The translations under genes and the position numbers were made by a program. A stretch of 64,000 nt of DNA, taken from NCBI GenBank assembly GCA_047973435.1, contig JBKECA010000187.1, positions 1 to 64,000 on the forward strand. The letters are read 5' to 3'. The notes under the pieces were generated by a model, which saw nothing but the letters and a program-made list of their open reading frames with translations, searched no databases and was not told the origin of the DNA. This stretch comes from JBKECA01 sp047973435. GTDB taxonomy: Bacteria > Planctomycetota > Planctomycetia > Planctomycetales > Planctomycetaceae. Shown here piece after piece: positions 45,401 through 54,400 of the stretch (positions are counted from its first letter, which is position 1; the number at the start of each line of letters is the position of its first letter).

Positions 45401-46792
45401 TCATCCGGCGGCCGGCATCTCCAGCTGACGCCGCTTGTAGAACAGCATTGCGAGCCAGCCCCAGCTGATGAGGGCGATGGCGAGGGCCCCGACTTCCATG
45501 TTCTTTTTGAGCAGCGTGTCGTACAGGCCGTGCAGGAGCATGGCGATTGACAGGTACTTGACCACGAACATCAGGGCGGCTTCCCAGTCGATGTCGGTGC
45601 AGTAGGTCTGATCGGAAAACATGATTAGCCCGACCGCGCCGGCCCAGACGGCGTGCAGCGTTACGCAGCTGGTGAACCGGACGAGGTAGATCATGGGACC
45701 GGCAGTGCCGTTGTAGAAATCGGACGAGTAGGTGATCCCTTCTGAGACGCCGAAGCCGATGCCGCTGGCCATGCCGATGAGCATGGCCCCTTTCCAGTTG
45801 GACTGCGGCGAGTTGATGTACCACAGAACCGGGATGGCTTTGCAGAGTTCTTCACACAGGCCGACGCCCATCGTGAAGCCGAAGACGCTGGCCAGGAACC
45901 CGCTGTCGGGCTGCATGGCGCAGATGTAGGAGTAGCCGATCAGCTTCACAACCAGGAAAACAAGCATGATGATGCCGCCGCCGCGCAACCAGACGAGCTG
46001 GGTCGCCAATGCAATCCATTGAAAAGCGAGCAGCATGAAGATGCCAATGGTGCCGGTGAGCATTCCGGTCCAGAGCATCCGGCCGGGCGAGGCTGATCGA
46101 CCGCAAATGGCGACCAGCAGGCCGAGAAACACAAGGGTCGCCATGGCGGCGTAGCCCCAGTGGATCCAGGTCTCTTCCGGGAGATGCGGCTTGACGATGT
46201 CGCCTCCATTGCGAGCCTCTTCAATCGCCATCTGGGCAAGCTGTTCTTCGTCGAGGTCCTCCCAGTTGAGGCCCTGGTCTTTGATTCGCTGGATGACGCG
46301 ATCCTGCAGTGTCTGTTCCGGCAGAAAGATCGAGATGGCGAGCGGAATGAGCGCCAGGGCGAAAAACAGGAAGAAGTGATCCTGAGGGCCGGGGGGCTCG
46401 GCTTCGACGGGGCGAAACTCCGGGTATCTCGTTCGATCGGGCTTGGGCTCCTCGACCGATGTGCGGAACGTTCGGGACTTCTTCCGGCTGCCGCCAACAC
46501 GTGGCGGCAACTCGGCCGATGCCGGCGGCGAGACCTCGACCGCCTCGCCCCCTTCAAGGTCGCTCATCCCCGGCTGGTTGAGGAAGCCGTACTCATCCTC
46601 GGCGTTCTCCGCGGGGGCGCTCTTTTGGAAGACATTGCGGGACGGGGGGGAGATTTCGTTATCGAAGCTCTCCGCCGGAGTCGGGATCGACAGCAGTTGT
46701 TTGCAACCGGGGCACTTCCCTTTCTTGCCGGCGTGCTGATCTGGAATCCTGAGCGTTTTACCGCAGTGCGGGCATTGGAAAGAGATCGGCAT
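45401..46792 (-). CDS. Zinc-ribbon PrsW-family intramembrane metalloprotease
   Basis: A 463-residue protein. Residues 1-36 form a zinc ribbon (CPHCGKTLRIPDQHAGKKGK, then CPGC). A Pro/Glu/Arg-rich cytoplasmic stretch follows to about residue 125. About eight membrane spans come next, the first near FFLFFALALIPLAISIFL. The PrsW signature is present: VGLCEELCKAIPVLWY with the EExxK-type glutamates, MASGIGFGVSEGITY, VTLHAVWAGAVGL and the later LHGLYDTLL. These supply the conserved Glu and His residues thought to bind zinc. PrsW cleaves anti-sigma factors in Bacillus; the substrate here is unknown. I use the ATG giving MPISFQC; upstream codons lie in a dispersed repeat. The DapA-family gene follows. 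Confidence 0.85.
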   Translation of the reverse strand: MPISFQCPHCGKTLRIPDQHAGKKGKCPGCKQLLSIPTPAESFDNEISPPSRNVFQKSAPAENAEDEYGFLNQPGMSDLEGGEAVEVSPPASAELPPRVGGSRKKSRTFRTSVEEPKPDRTRYPEFRPVEAEPPGPQDHFFLFFALALIPLAISIFLPEQTLQDRVIQRIKDQGLNWEDLDEEQLAQMAIEEARNGGDIVKPHLPEETWIHWGYAAMATLVFLGLLVAICGRSASPGRMLWTGMLTGTIGIFMLLAFQWIALATQLVWLRGGGIIMLVFLVVKLIGYSYICAMQPDSGFLASVFGFTMGVGLCEELCKAIPVLWYINSPQSNWKGAMLIGMASGIGFGVSEGITYSSDFYNGTAGPMIYLVRFTSCVTLHAVWAGAVGLIMFSDQTYCTDIDWEAALMFVVKYLSIAMLLHGLYDTLLKKNMEVGALAIALISWGWLAMLFYKRRQLEMPAAG

Positions 46793-46837
46793 GGAGGGCT
46801 CGCTTGGGAAGAACTCCGCGGCGCAAACGCCAACATA

Positions 46838-46922
46838 CACTGCCCGCGGCAGAGAGTAAGATGATTCGGATGTTAAAGCCCCGCGAGGCAAAACGGATCA
46901 ACATTGACCACGTGCGGTATAA
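46838..46922 (+). repeat. Dispersed 80-90 bp repeat, copy 6
   Basis: A near-consensus plus-strand copy just upstream of the PrsW gene: ACTGCCCGCGGCAGAGAG left end, AAGCCCCGCGAGGCAAAACGG core, GACCACGTGCGGTATAAT right end. On the plus strand it reads LPAAESKMIRMLKPREAKRI, then NIDHVRYN. Its presence creates a false N-terminal extension of the PrsW frame on the minus strand. Confidence 0.92.
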
Positions 46923-46996
46923 TGATGTCCCGTACGCCGATGGTGTTCAACCGAAGCACTGCAAGTCCTCGTGGCTTACGAGCTGTTCCGACTGGC

Positions 46997-47121
46997 TCTG
47001 CCGCTGTGGGGAAGGCGACCCCAACGCGAGTGAAGAACGACCCGGTTGCGCGTCTCTTTCCAGGCGTCCGGCTCGCAGTGCGGCCGCCGAAGATGACTCG
47101 GCTTGAACGATGCGATCGCCC
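46997..47121 (+). repeat. Second dispersed repeat family, copy 2
   Basis: Same orientation and spacing as 35727-35852, with the shared GTGGGGAA...GAAGAACG start and the GACTCGGC-TTGAACRATGCGA end. Diverged in the middle. Confidence 0.65.
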
Positions 47122-47426
47122 GGCGCAAATCCTGGGAATACGCAAGCGGCGCAACCCGGCGGGGTGAGATTGAGTCGTCACACAGGTGATGAACGGCCCC
47201 GTTGGCTCCAGCCAGCGGGGGCGGCGAGCTGTCCCATTCCTCGCGTCCGGCAGTCGGACACGGGCTGAGGTGCACCGAATGTCGGGCCAGCCGCGGCGGG
47301 TTCTGCCACCCAAGCCTCATGACCTGACGACTCAAGCAACCGGCCTGCGCAGGCCATCTTTTTACTACTCCGGGTCAAGACGGTCGCTTCCCCGTCACGC
47401 GCTCGCCTTCAGCCTGAGAACGATTT

Positions 47427-47510
47427 ACGGCCCGCGGCTGAGAGTGAGCTGACACGAACGTTCAAGTCCAGCGAGGCCGAACGTATCGACATTGACCACG
47501 TGCGGAATAC
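47427..47510 (+). repeat. Dispersed 80-90 bp repeat, copy 7
   Basis: A diverged plus-strand copy. It has GGCCCGCGGCTGAGAGTGAG, AGCGAGGCCGAACGTATCG and ATTGACCACGTGCGGAAT. In one frame it reads PAAESELTRTFKSSEAERID, then IDHVRN, keeping the family peptide despite many base changes. Confidence 0.8.
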
Positions 47511-47514
47511 GCCG

Positions 47515-47592
47515 CTCGCGACTGCGAGTGAGATGCTTCGGTCGTTAACCTCCCGCGAGGCGGTAACCTATCAACACTGGTGGCATGCGGAA
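47515..47592 (+). repeat. Dispersed 80-90 bp repeat, copy 8 (degenerate)
   Basis: Follows copy 7 at once in the same orientation. The left half is recognisable (ACTGCGAGTGAGATGCTTCG, TTAACCTCCCGCGAGGCGG), the right half is poor (CTATCAACACTGGTGGCATGCGGAAT). Confidence 0.6.
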
Positions 47593-47641
47593 TTGCTGGC
47601 CGCAGGAGTGAGCGGCGGCTTGGTGCTGCGCGCGGGGAGAT

Positions 47642-48529
47642 TCAAGCGCGCTTTTGCGTAGCGGATTCGGAACGGCTGTTCGCTTTGCGGGGCCGAGAGG
47701 CGCGGTCGGCCAGTGCTTCGGACGAGATGCAGTGCACCACGTTTTGCGCCAGCTGGTCCATTTCCATAACCAGCGCGTCGACACGCCCGGAAAGGTACAT
47801 GTAGGAGATCAATGAGGGGATTGCGATCGCCAGACCGACGGCGGTGGTGACGAGGGCGGTGGCGATGCCGGCGGCGAGTTGGGCTGTTTTTCCGAGTGAG
47901 CCGGCTTCGGCCACGGTGCCAAAGGATTCCAGCATGCCCCAGACCGTGCCAAGCAGGCCGAACATGGGAGCGATGGTGGCCACCCCATTGATGACCCGCA
48001 GATGGCTGCGGAGCCCGCTGACCTGCCGTTCGCCGCCATCGATGATGGCCTGCTCGACTTCGACGCTGGGCTTGTCCCATTTGCGGACACCGTGGGCGAA
48101 GATATGCGAGATGGGGCTGTCGTTCTTCAGGCAGATTTCCAGGGCCTCGTCTTTAGTGAGGTCCCCTTCGTCCAGCAGTTTGAGGAAGCGGAGCACGAAC
48201 GCCATGGGAATGACGCGGCCACGGCGGAGCACGACGAGACGTTCCACCGTGAACCAGATGACGATGAGCGAGCAACCGACGAATGGCCACAGAAACCAGT
48301 CGAGAGCGCGGACAAAGTCGACCAGCTTGGTCGGCAGGTTGCGAGTGACGGCGTTGCCGTCGGCCGCATTACCGGAGCTGGTCTTGTCGGCCCCCGCTGG
48401 AGGGGAGACGGGGACCGGGTTTCCCGCCGGGGGCTGAGCGACAAGCGGGGCGGGGCTGCTCGCCTGCCATCCCAATAGCCCGATGACAAAGGCCAGCGGC
48501 AAAACCTGTCGTCGCATTCGATCCGTCAT
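47642..48529 (-). CDS. MotA/TolQ/ExbB-type proton channel protein
   Basis: A 295-residue inner-membrane protein. The signal-like N-terminus (LPLAFVIGLLGWQASSPAPL) leads into a Pro/Ala/Gly-rich linker. The three channel spans follow: FLWPFVGCSLIVIWFTVERL (about 90-110), VATIAPMFGLLGTVWGMLES (about 182-201) and AAGIATALVTTAVGLAIAIP (about 220-240). The sequence GLLGTVWGM-x-ESF and the ALVTTAVGLAIAIP block are strongly family-typical. These proteins form a proton-driven motor with an ExbD/TolR partner; no such gene is adjacent, since a repeat region follows. Upstream is a large TPR protein, the usual neighbour in planctomycete ExbB loci. I prefer the ATG giving MTDRMRRQV; a GTG four codons earlier is possible. 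Confidence 0.9.
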   Translation of the reverse strand: MTDRMRRQVLPLAFVIGLLGWQASSPAPLVAQPPAGNPVPVSPPAGADKTSSGNAADGNAVTRNLPTKLVDFVRALDWFLWPFVGCSLIVIWFTVERLVVLRRGRVIPMAFVLRFLKLLDEGDLTKDEALEICLKNDSPISHIFAHGVRKWDKPSVEVEQAIIDGGERQVSGLRSHLRVINGVATIAPMFGLLGTVWGMLESFGTVAEAGSLGKTAQLAAGIATALVTTAVGLAIAIPSLISYMYLSGRVDALVMEMDQLAQNVVHCISSEALADRASRPRKANSRSESATQKRA

Positions 48530-48579
48530 GGCGGCTGGCACGTCCGATATCCGTAGTGTGGCTAAGCAACTTCGCTGCG

Positions 48580-51500
48580 CTAATTAGAAGGGACCGGTTC
48601 GGGAGTCAAGCTCTCTGCCGGAATCCGCTTACGAACAATGTCGAGTGCGGCCTTGGCTTTGGTGGCGTACTCGTGCCCGGGAAACTTCTCGATGAGGGTT
48701 TCGTAGCTCTTAGCGGCGTCTTTCCAGCGCTCTAGACGCTCATCACATTGCCCCGCCTGATAGAGTGCGGGGGCCTGGTAGTCTGGGAAGCTGTAGTTGA
48801 GGAAAACCTTGTAATACTCGGCGACCGCCTCGCTGTCCTTCATTTCTCTGAGGTAGGTTTCGGCAATTAATAGCTGCGCTTTGGCGGCGGTTTCCGTACG
48901 TCGTCCCGAGGCCGAATCGACAACTCGACGGAGTGCTTCGCGGGCCTTGTCCCACTGGGCCTCGTTGATGTGACGACGGCCGAGGATTTCGTCGGCCTGA
49001 TACAGCAAGGGAGATTCCGGCTGCTCGGCCCGGAACATCTCGACAGTCGTTTCGACCGCGGGATAGTCTTTAGATTGCAGCTGGGCTTCGGCCAATAGCA
49101 GTCGGACGCCGGAGAACCAATCGGCCTGCCGCACACTGGGGTCGGTCGTGGCGTGCAGAGGCTGCAGAACCTCCAGTGCGGCAGCGGCGTCGCCGGTCTG
49201 TAGCAGGGCCTCTCCCAGTCGATACTGTGCGAACGGAACTTGATCGCCTTGAGGGAACGCATCAATCAGCTCGCGCGCGATGGTGGCGACAGTCGCCCAG
49301 TCTTTTTCTTCCCAGGCGATATCCAGCAGCAGGACCAGCGCGCGCTGCCGGACGAAGTCATCCGCCTGAGGGTCTTTGGACAAGGCGGTAAAGGCCGGTT
49401 TGGCTGTTTCGTACTTTTTGCCGAAGAACTGACTCTCCCCCAGATAAAGTTTCGCGTCGTCGGCAAGATCGCTGGTCGGACGCAGCGCGACGAGCCGCTG
49501 GAACAGCTCATCGGAGCGAGCGTAATCGTTGGCGTTGTAGTGCAGCAGCGCCCATTCGTGGATCAGTTTATCGACTTCCTGTTGCTGGGCGTCGGGCAGT
49601 AGCAGCAGCTGGTCGACGGCAGTGGAGTAAGCGTCATTGGCCGCGGCAAGCTGCTTCTGTTCCGCCTGCAGTCGCGCCAATCCCTTAGCACACTGGAAGG
49701 CCACGCTGACCACTTGCTGGTCTTCGGCGGAAAGGTTCTTTGCGTCGGCGATGCGGGAGAACTGGCGGAGCGCAGACTGATAGGCCTCGACCGCGGCGGC
49801 AACATCGCCCGCCTGTCGATAGGCCAGCGCCCGCATGTGAGCGGCGTCGGCCGCCAGCGGGCGACCGGCAATGCCCGTGGCGACGAGCTTGTCGAACGTC
49901 TGGGCGGCCTCCGCGTATTGCTGGAGTTCATATTGTGAGTAACCGAGGCCGGAGAGCGATGCGGTCTGAAACTCTCCCGAGCCGCCATCGATCAGCATCT
50001 GAAAAAGTTGGGAGGCACGGCTCCAGTCCTTGGCGTTGTACGCCTGATCGGCCAGCTGATAGGTCGTACGCTGGGCGAGGGGACGGTCGGCCTCGGCCAG
50101 CCAGAGTCGTTGCAGGGCCGTGTCGACCTGTGCGTCGTGCTGCAGTCGCGACTCGGCCAGAGCAAGTGACGCGAGCGCATCTCGCAACTGTTCGTGGGTC
50201 TCGAACCGACTGACGAACAGCTGGGCGACGTCGACGGCTTCCTGATTGCGATTGAGTTTGAGGGCGGCGCGGGCAGAGAGAGTCAAGGCTTCGGCGAACT
50301 CGCCATCGGAGTCGGGATTGCGCAAGCCGACCACCAGCGGTTCCAGCGTACTGAGGACCTGCTCTGGCTGTTCCAGTCGATCGTAGCTGCGGGCGAGTAA
50401 CAGGCGCGCGAGGTCGCTGGTTCGCGAGACCTTGGACTCCTGAACAACTTCGGTGAATTCCTGAGCCGCGGTCTGGTAGTCCTGCCGGGCGGTCGCGGGG
50501 TCTTCCGCGTCAAATGCGCGATCTCCCCGGGCCAGAGCGACACGACCATGAAGCAGACGCTGCAGCAGCCACAGGCCATTGCTTTTGTATTCCCGCTCGA
50601 ACCGCTGATGCAGTCGGTTCGCTTCGTCGAGATTGCCATTCAGTAACGCGGCCTCGGTGGCCAGATGCAAAGCGTCTGCCGCGAGCGGGCCTTGAGGGGC
50701 TTTGTCGACGACGACCAGAAACTGCGCCTGCGACGCGGCGTACTCGCCTCCGCGGAGTTCGGAATCGGCCCAGTGGAAGCGAGCCTTCAGGGCGACAACT
50801 TCGTCCGTGGCGGACTCGGCCAGCGACTTGAAGGTCTGTGCCGCAGCGGGGTAAGCCTGCTTGGACTTCTGGCTCATGCCGATCCAGAAATTGGCATCGG
50901 CTGCCTGATTGGGAACCTGCGCTGCCCGTTGAAAATGCGTCATCGCATCGTCGAACTGTTGCAGATGGTACGACGCATAACCGGCGTTGAGATCCGCAAT
51001 CGGGACGAGCGGACTCTGCGGAAACCGTTGCCGGACGAAGGCAAAAGCATTGCGGGCAGCCTCGAACTGGCGGGCGTCGTACTGCAGCATGCCGACATCA
51101 ATAAGCGCATCGGCGGCGCGCGGATTGGTTTCGCTGGCGGCCAGCTTCTCGAACGCGGCCAGTGCGGCTGGCTTGTTGCCGAGGCTCTGCTCGGCCTTGC
51201 CTTCCAGATAGCGGGCATCGTCGGCCAGGCGGCCCTGCGGGAAGCGCTCAAGCTGCAGCTTGGTGCTGGCGAGGGCGCCGCGGGGATCATTCAATCGCAA
51301 CTGAGTTTCTGCGAGATACTGCAGCGCCCATTCGGTGAGTTCGTGTTGCGGGAAGGTGGAAATGAAGCGGTCGAGTTCTCCGCGGGCGGCTTGGTTCTCT
51401 TCGAGAAAGTAACTGCATTCGCCAACGCGATACATCGCAAGATATAAATCAGGGTGCTCCTGATGCTTCTCGACGAAGGTGCGAAACAAGTCACGAGCGA

Positions 51501-51783
51501 GGGCGAACTTGCGGAGGTGCACCAGTGCCTGCCCCTCGTACAGCCGCGCGGCGGCAACCCGCTCATGCGTGGGGTACTGGACAATGAACCGCCGAAACGC
51601 TTCTTCCGCGTGGTCCCATTGCCGCTCCTTGTAGAATTGAGCCGCGACGTTGTAGTCGTCGATGGGATCAGCGAGGACCGGACTTGTTGTCAGGCCGATT
51701 ACCAAAACGGTCGCCAGCAAAACGACCCAACTGCAACGGCAAACCGCGATGAGTTCGATGGTTCGAGGAATTGGTCGTAGCAT
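48580..51783 (-). CDS. Large exported tetratricopeptide-repeat protein
   Basis: A 1067-residue protein from the ATG giving MLRPIPRTIE; the long open frame upstream crosses the divergent apgM gene and is spurious. A signal peptide is evident (CSWVVLLATVLVIGLTTSPV then LAD). The rest is a continuous run of TPR-like helical pairs, for example YNVAAQFYKERQWDHAEEAF, RRFIVQYPTHERVAAARLYE, EKLAASETNPRAADALIDVG and YETLIEKFPGHEYATKAKAA, the last unit being close to YbgF/BamD-like repeats. Some twenty units can be counted. It probably acts as a periplasmic scaffold. It precedes the ExbB-like gene by about 50 bases, suggesting one operon. Confidence 0.88.
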   Translation of the reverse strand: MLRPIPRTIELIAVCRCSWVVLLATVLVIGLTTSPVLADPIDDYNVAAQFYKERQWDHAEEAFRRFIVQYPTHERVAAARLYEGQALVHLRKFALARDLFRTFVEKHQEHPDLYLAMYRVGECSYFLEENQAARGELDRFISTFPQHELTEWALQYLAETQLRLNDPRGALASTKLQLERFPQGRLADDARYLEGKAEQSLGNKPAALAAFEKLAASETNPRAADALIDVGMLQYDARQFEAARNAFAFVRQRFPQSPLVPIADLNAGYASYHLQQFDDAMTHFQRAAQVPNQAADANFWIGMSQKSKQAYPAAAQTFKSLAESATDEVVALKARFHWADSELRGGEYAASQAQFLVVVDKAPQGPLAADALHLATEAALLNGNLDEANRLHQRFEREYKSNGLWLLQRLLHGRVALARGDRAFDAEDPATARQDYQTAAQEFTEVVQESKVSRTSDLARLLLARSYDRLEQPEQVLSTLEPLVVGLRNPDSDGEFAEALTLSARAALKLNRNQEAVDVAQLFVSRFETHEQLRDALASLALAESRLQHDAQVDTALQRLWLAEADRPLAQRTTYQLADQAYNAKDWSRASQLFQMLIDGGSGEFQTASLSGLGYSQYELQQYAEAAQTFDKLVATGIAGRPLAADAAHMRALAYRQAGDVAAAVEAYQSALRQFSRIADAKNLSAEDQQVVSVAFQCAKGLARLQAEQKQLAAANDAYSTAVDQLLLLPDAQQQEVDKLIHEWALLHYNANDYARSDELFQRLVALRPTSDLADDAKLYLGESQFFGKKYETAKPAFTALSKDPQADDFVRQRALVLLLDIAWEEKDWATVATIARELIDAFPQGDQVPFAQYRLGEALLQTGDAAAALEVLQPLHATTDPSVRQADWFSGVRLLLAEAQLQSKDYPAVETTVEMFRAEQPESPLLYQADEILGRRHINEAQWDKAREALRRVVDSASGRRTETAAKAQLLIAETYLREMKDSEAVAEYYKVFLNYSFPDYQAPALYQAGQCDERLERWKDAAKSYETLIEKFPGHEYATKAKAALDIVRKRIPAESLTPEPVPSN

Positions 51784-52083
51784 GGGCGAGTGACTCGGCG
51801 GTGGAAGTCCGCAAACTGGTGACGTTCGCAAATTGCACTGCTGCTCGATGCTCCCTCGCCGGCGGCGCGCCTCTCGATTATAGCGCGCACGACAGTCAAT
51901 CTGCGCTACTGGCGCGGTGTTTTTTTGGGTTGCGAGCGGAAATCGAGCGACTGGAGAAACTGGGAAGCTCGCATCCACGAATGCAATCCCGGACGAGACA
52001 GTGATATAACACGCTCTGTTCTGAACCCCGTCCGGCGGGCTTGGCCGGCGCATCGAACCATTGACCCTGAAATACCGGTATTC

Positions 52084-53292
52084 ATGGCGATCCTGCATAC
52101 ACTGACCCGTGAACTTCAGAAGAAAAACGACTCCAAGATTGTGCTGCTGGTGGCTGACGGCCTCGGCGGGCTGCCCCAGAAACCGGGGGGCAAGACCGAA
52201 CTGGAGACCGCCCAGACCCCCAATCTGGATGCCCTGGCGCAGCGTGGAACCCTGGGCCTGACCACTCCGGTGCTGCCGGGAATTACCCCGGGAAGCGGGC
52301 CGGGCCACTTGGGGCTGTTCGGCTACGACCCGCTCGAATACCAGATCGGTCGCGGCGTGCTCGAGGCGCTGGGGATCGATTTTGATCTCGGCCCGAATGA
52401 CGTCGCCATCCGGGGGAACTTCTGCACACTTGACGCGGCGGGAAATATCTCGGATCGGCGAGCGGGGCGCATCAGCACCGACAAAGCCGCGCCGTTGTGT
52501 GCCAAGCTGGATCAGATCAAAATTCCCGGTGTGGAAGTCTTCGTTCGACACGTCAAAGAGTATCGGCTAGTGGTCGTCTTCCGTAGTGAGGGACTGGGGG
52601 GAGATGTACACGACACCGACCCGCAGGCGACCGGCGTCCCCCCACTTGATCCCGTGGCCAAAGACGCCGGATCGAACCGGACGGTGGAAGTGGCGAAGGA
52701 GTTTCTGCGGCAGGCGAGGGACGTGCTGAAGAATGATGCCCCTGCCAACTTTCTCATGCTGCGAGGCATTGCCAAGCGGCCCCCCATCCCGACCTTTGAA
52801 GAGGTCTACGGCACCCGCCCGGGGGCCATCGCGGTGTATCCGATGTATCGGGGTTTGGCGCGACTGGTCGGCATGGACGTACTGGACGCCGGGCAGACAA
52901 TCGACGATCAGTGCGCCCGCCTCAAGGCGGCCTGGACCGATTACGATTTCTTCTTCATGCACTTCAAGTACACCGATTCCACGGGCGAAGACGGCAACTT
53001 CGACGCCAAGGTGCAGCGAACCGAAGAACTCGACGCTGCCATTCCCAAAATCACCGCTCTCAATCCGACGGTGCTGATCGTCACTGGCGATCACAGCACG
53101 CCGAGCAAGATGAAGTCGCACAGTTGGCATCCCGTGCCAACGCTGATCGCGGCGGACACCTGCCGGTTCGACGGTTCGACCAGCTTTGGAGAAGCCCAGT
53201 GCCGACTCGGTGGCCTGGGGCAGTTCGAGGCCAAGTACCTGATGGGCCTGGCTTTGGCGCATGCCGGTCGGCTGGAGAAATTTGGCGCGTGA
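52084..53292 (+). CDS. apgM: 2,3-bisphosphoglycerate-independent phosphoglycerate mutase, archaeal type
   Basis: Interconverts 3- and 2-phosphoglycerate in glycolysis and gluconeogenesis; alkaline-phosphatase superfamily, metal-dependent, cytoplasmic. The 402-residue product has VLLVADGLGGLPQ with the metal-binding Asp, ETAQTPNLDALAQRGTLG, the nucleophile region PGSGPGHLGLFGYDPLEYQI, RGNFCTLD, RAGRIST, and the second metal cluster DFFFMHFKYTDSTGEDGNF and VTGDHSTPSKMKSHSWHPVP. Family length fits. The start is the ATG giving MAILHTLTREL; the open frame upstream adds a non-conserved stretch. No ribosome site is obvious. It is divergent from the TPR gene, with about 300 bases between. Confidence 0.95.
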   Translation: MAILHTLTRELQKKNDSKIVLLVADGLGGLPQKPGGKTELETAQTPNLDALAQRGTLGLTTPVLPGITPGSGPGHLGLFGYDPLEYQIGRGVLEALGIDFDLGPNDVAIRGNFCTLDAAGNISDRRAGRISTDKAAPLCAKLDQIKIPGVEVFVRHVKEYRLVVVFRSEGLGGDVHDTDPQATGVPPLDPVAKDAGSNRTVEVAKEFLRQARDVLKNDAPANFLMLRGIAKRPPIPTFEEVYGTRPGAIAVYPMYRGLARLVGMDVLDAGQTIDDQCARLKAAWTDYDFFFMHFKYTDSTGEDGNFDAKVQRTEELDAAIPKITALNPTVLIVTGDHSTPSKMKSHSWHPVPTLIAADTCRFDGSTSFGEAQCRLGGLGQFEAKYLMGLALAHAGRLEKFGA

Positions 53293-53449
53293 TTCGATTT
53301 TTGCCGATGTCGTCCCAGGTTCGATTGATCCGGGGCGGTCGGTTCGACGTTTGTTGTGCGACGACTGTCACCAAGGAAGGCCAGCCCGCGGGTTCTGAAG
53401 CGGATCTCCGCGACCGGCACGCTGTGACCATTCACCAGAGAGCCATGCC

Positions 53450-54178
53450 ATGTCGAGCGATTCCCTGCAGTCCCACGCGAAGTCCGATCATGACCCGACG
53501 GAGAGCGTGATTCTGGTGGCGTATCCGAAGATCGTATTCTTGTGGCCGTCGTATGTCGTCTCGGTCATTGCGGCCTTGTACCTGCACATTGCCAATGGCT
53601 CGCTGGTTGCCATCGACACCGCTGGCGGGGCCGGCGCGGCGATCGGTTGGACCTTTCTGATTCTGCTGTCGGTGAATCTGGTCGTGCTGTCGTTTGATTT
53701 CCCGCGGACAACCTCGCTGACTTTGTTCTTCGTGATCGTCGCGGTGGCATTGGGATCCGCCCTCGCGGTGGTCTACTTCCCCAACATTTTTCCGCGCGTG
53801 CGGGAGATGCTGGCCTCCATTCGGCCGCAGGCGAATGCCACGTTCTACTACATCTTCGCTGCGGTCATGACGATGATTTACATCGGCGTGCTGGCCAACC
53901 GCCGGTTCGACTACTGGGAAGTCCGGCCGAACGAACTGCTGCACCATCACGGTTTTCTGAGCGATCTCAAACGGTATTCCTCGCCGAACATGAAGATCGA
54001 CAAAGAGATCAACGATATCTTCGAGTACCTGCTGCTGGGGTCCGGGCGGTTGATTATGCATCCCAGCAACGAGCCCAGGGCCATCGTGCTCGACAACGTG
54101 CCATTCATCAGCCAGAAGGAGCGCCGCATTACCAAACTGCTCGGGGCCCTGCAGGTGCAGGTGCGAGACGACAGCTAA
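53450..54178 (+). CDS. Conserved-type membrane protein of unknown function
   Basis: A 242-residue protein with four predicted membrane spans: IVFLWPSYVVSVIAALYLHI (about 28-47), AAIGWTFLILLSVNLVVLSF, TTSLTLFFVIVAVALGSALA, and ATFYYIFAAVMTMIYIGVLA (about 127-146). The C-terminal 95 residues are cytoplasmic and mixed alpha/beta (FDYWEVRPNELLHHHGFLSD, YLLLGSGRLIMHPSNEPRAI, NVPFISQKERRITKLLGALQ), resembling a pleckstrin-like bacterial PH fold, though I cannot confirm it. The start ATG gives MSSDSLQSHA. It is downstream of apgM by about 160 bases on the same strand. No function can be assigned. Confidence 0.75.
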   Translation: MSSDSLQSHAKSDHDPTESVILVAYPKIVFLWPSYVVSVIAALYLHIANGSLVAIDTAGGAGAAIGWTFLILLSVNLVVLSFDFPRTTSLTLFFVIVAVALGSALAVVYFPNIFPRVREMLASIRPQANATFYYIFAAVMTMIYIGVLANRRFDYWEVRPNELLHHHGFLSDLKRYSSPNMKIDKEINDIFEYLLLGSGRLIMHPSNEPRAIVLDNVPFISQKERRITKLLGALQVQVRDDS

Positions 54179-54400
54179 GGAACGTTCGACTCCTGACTGT
54201 CGCACAGGTCTGGCCGTTCACATGAGCGTCGACGACCGTAATGACTCGGCTTGTGACTGACCACAGAGTCGCGGAGATTCGGAAGTCGCCCGTTGCTGGG
54301 ACCGCCAAATCGTCACGGGAGGTTTCCGCCCTTTCCGTGACGAATCGCCGTGCTCAACGAGACGCGCAGAGACCCACGAAGGACGGAAAACTCGCCTGCC

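Larger units (their letters stand above)
46793..47641. other. Repeat-filled intergenic region
   Basis: About 850 bases without a supported gene. It holds copies 6, 7 and 8 of the dispersed repeat and copy 2 of the second repeat family. Open frames across it read mostly Arg/Pro/Ser-rich nonsense. The right end adjoins the stop of the ExbB-like gene. Confidence 0.55.

Noticed and set aside
46904..47167. Small 87-residue plus-strand protein
   Set aside because: Its text comes from a dispersed repeat (antisense) followed by the second repeat family; no independent support for a gene.
48580..52551. A 1323-residue open frame on the minus strand
   Set aside because: The first 256 residues cross the divergent apgM gene and lack any motif. 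The signal peptide and TPR repeats start at the ATG at 51783.
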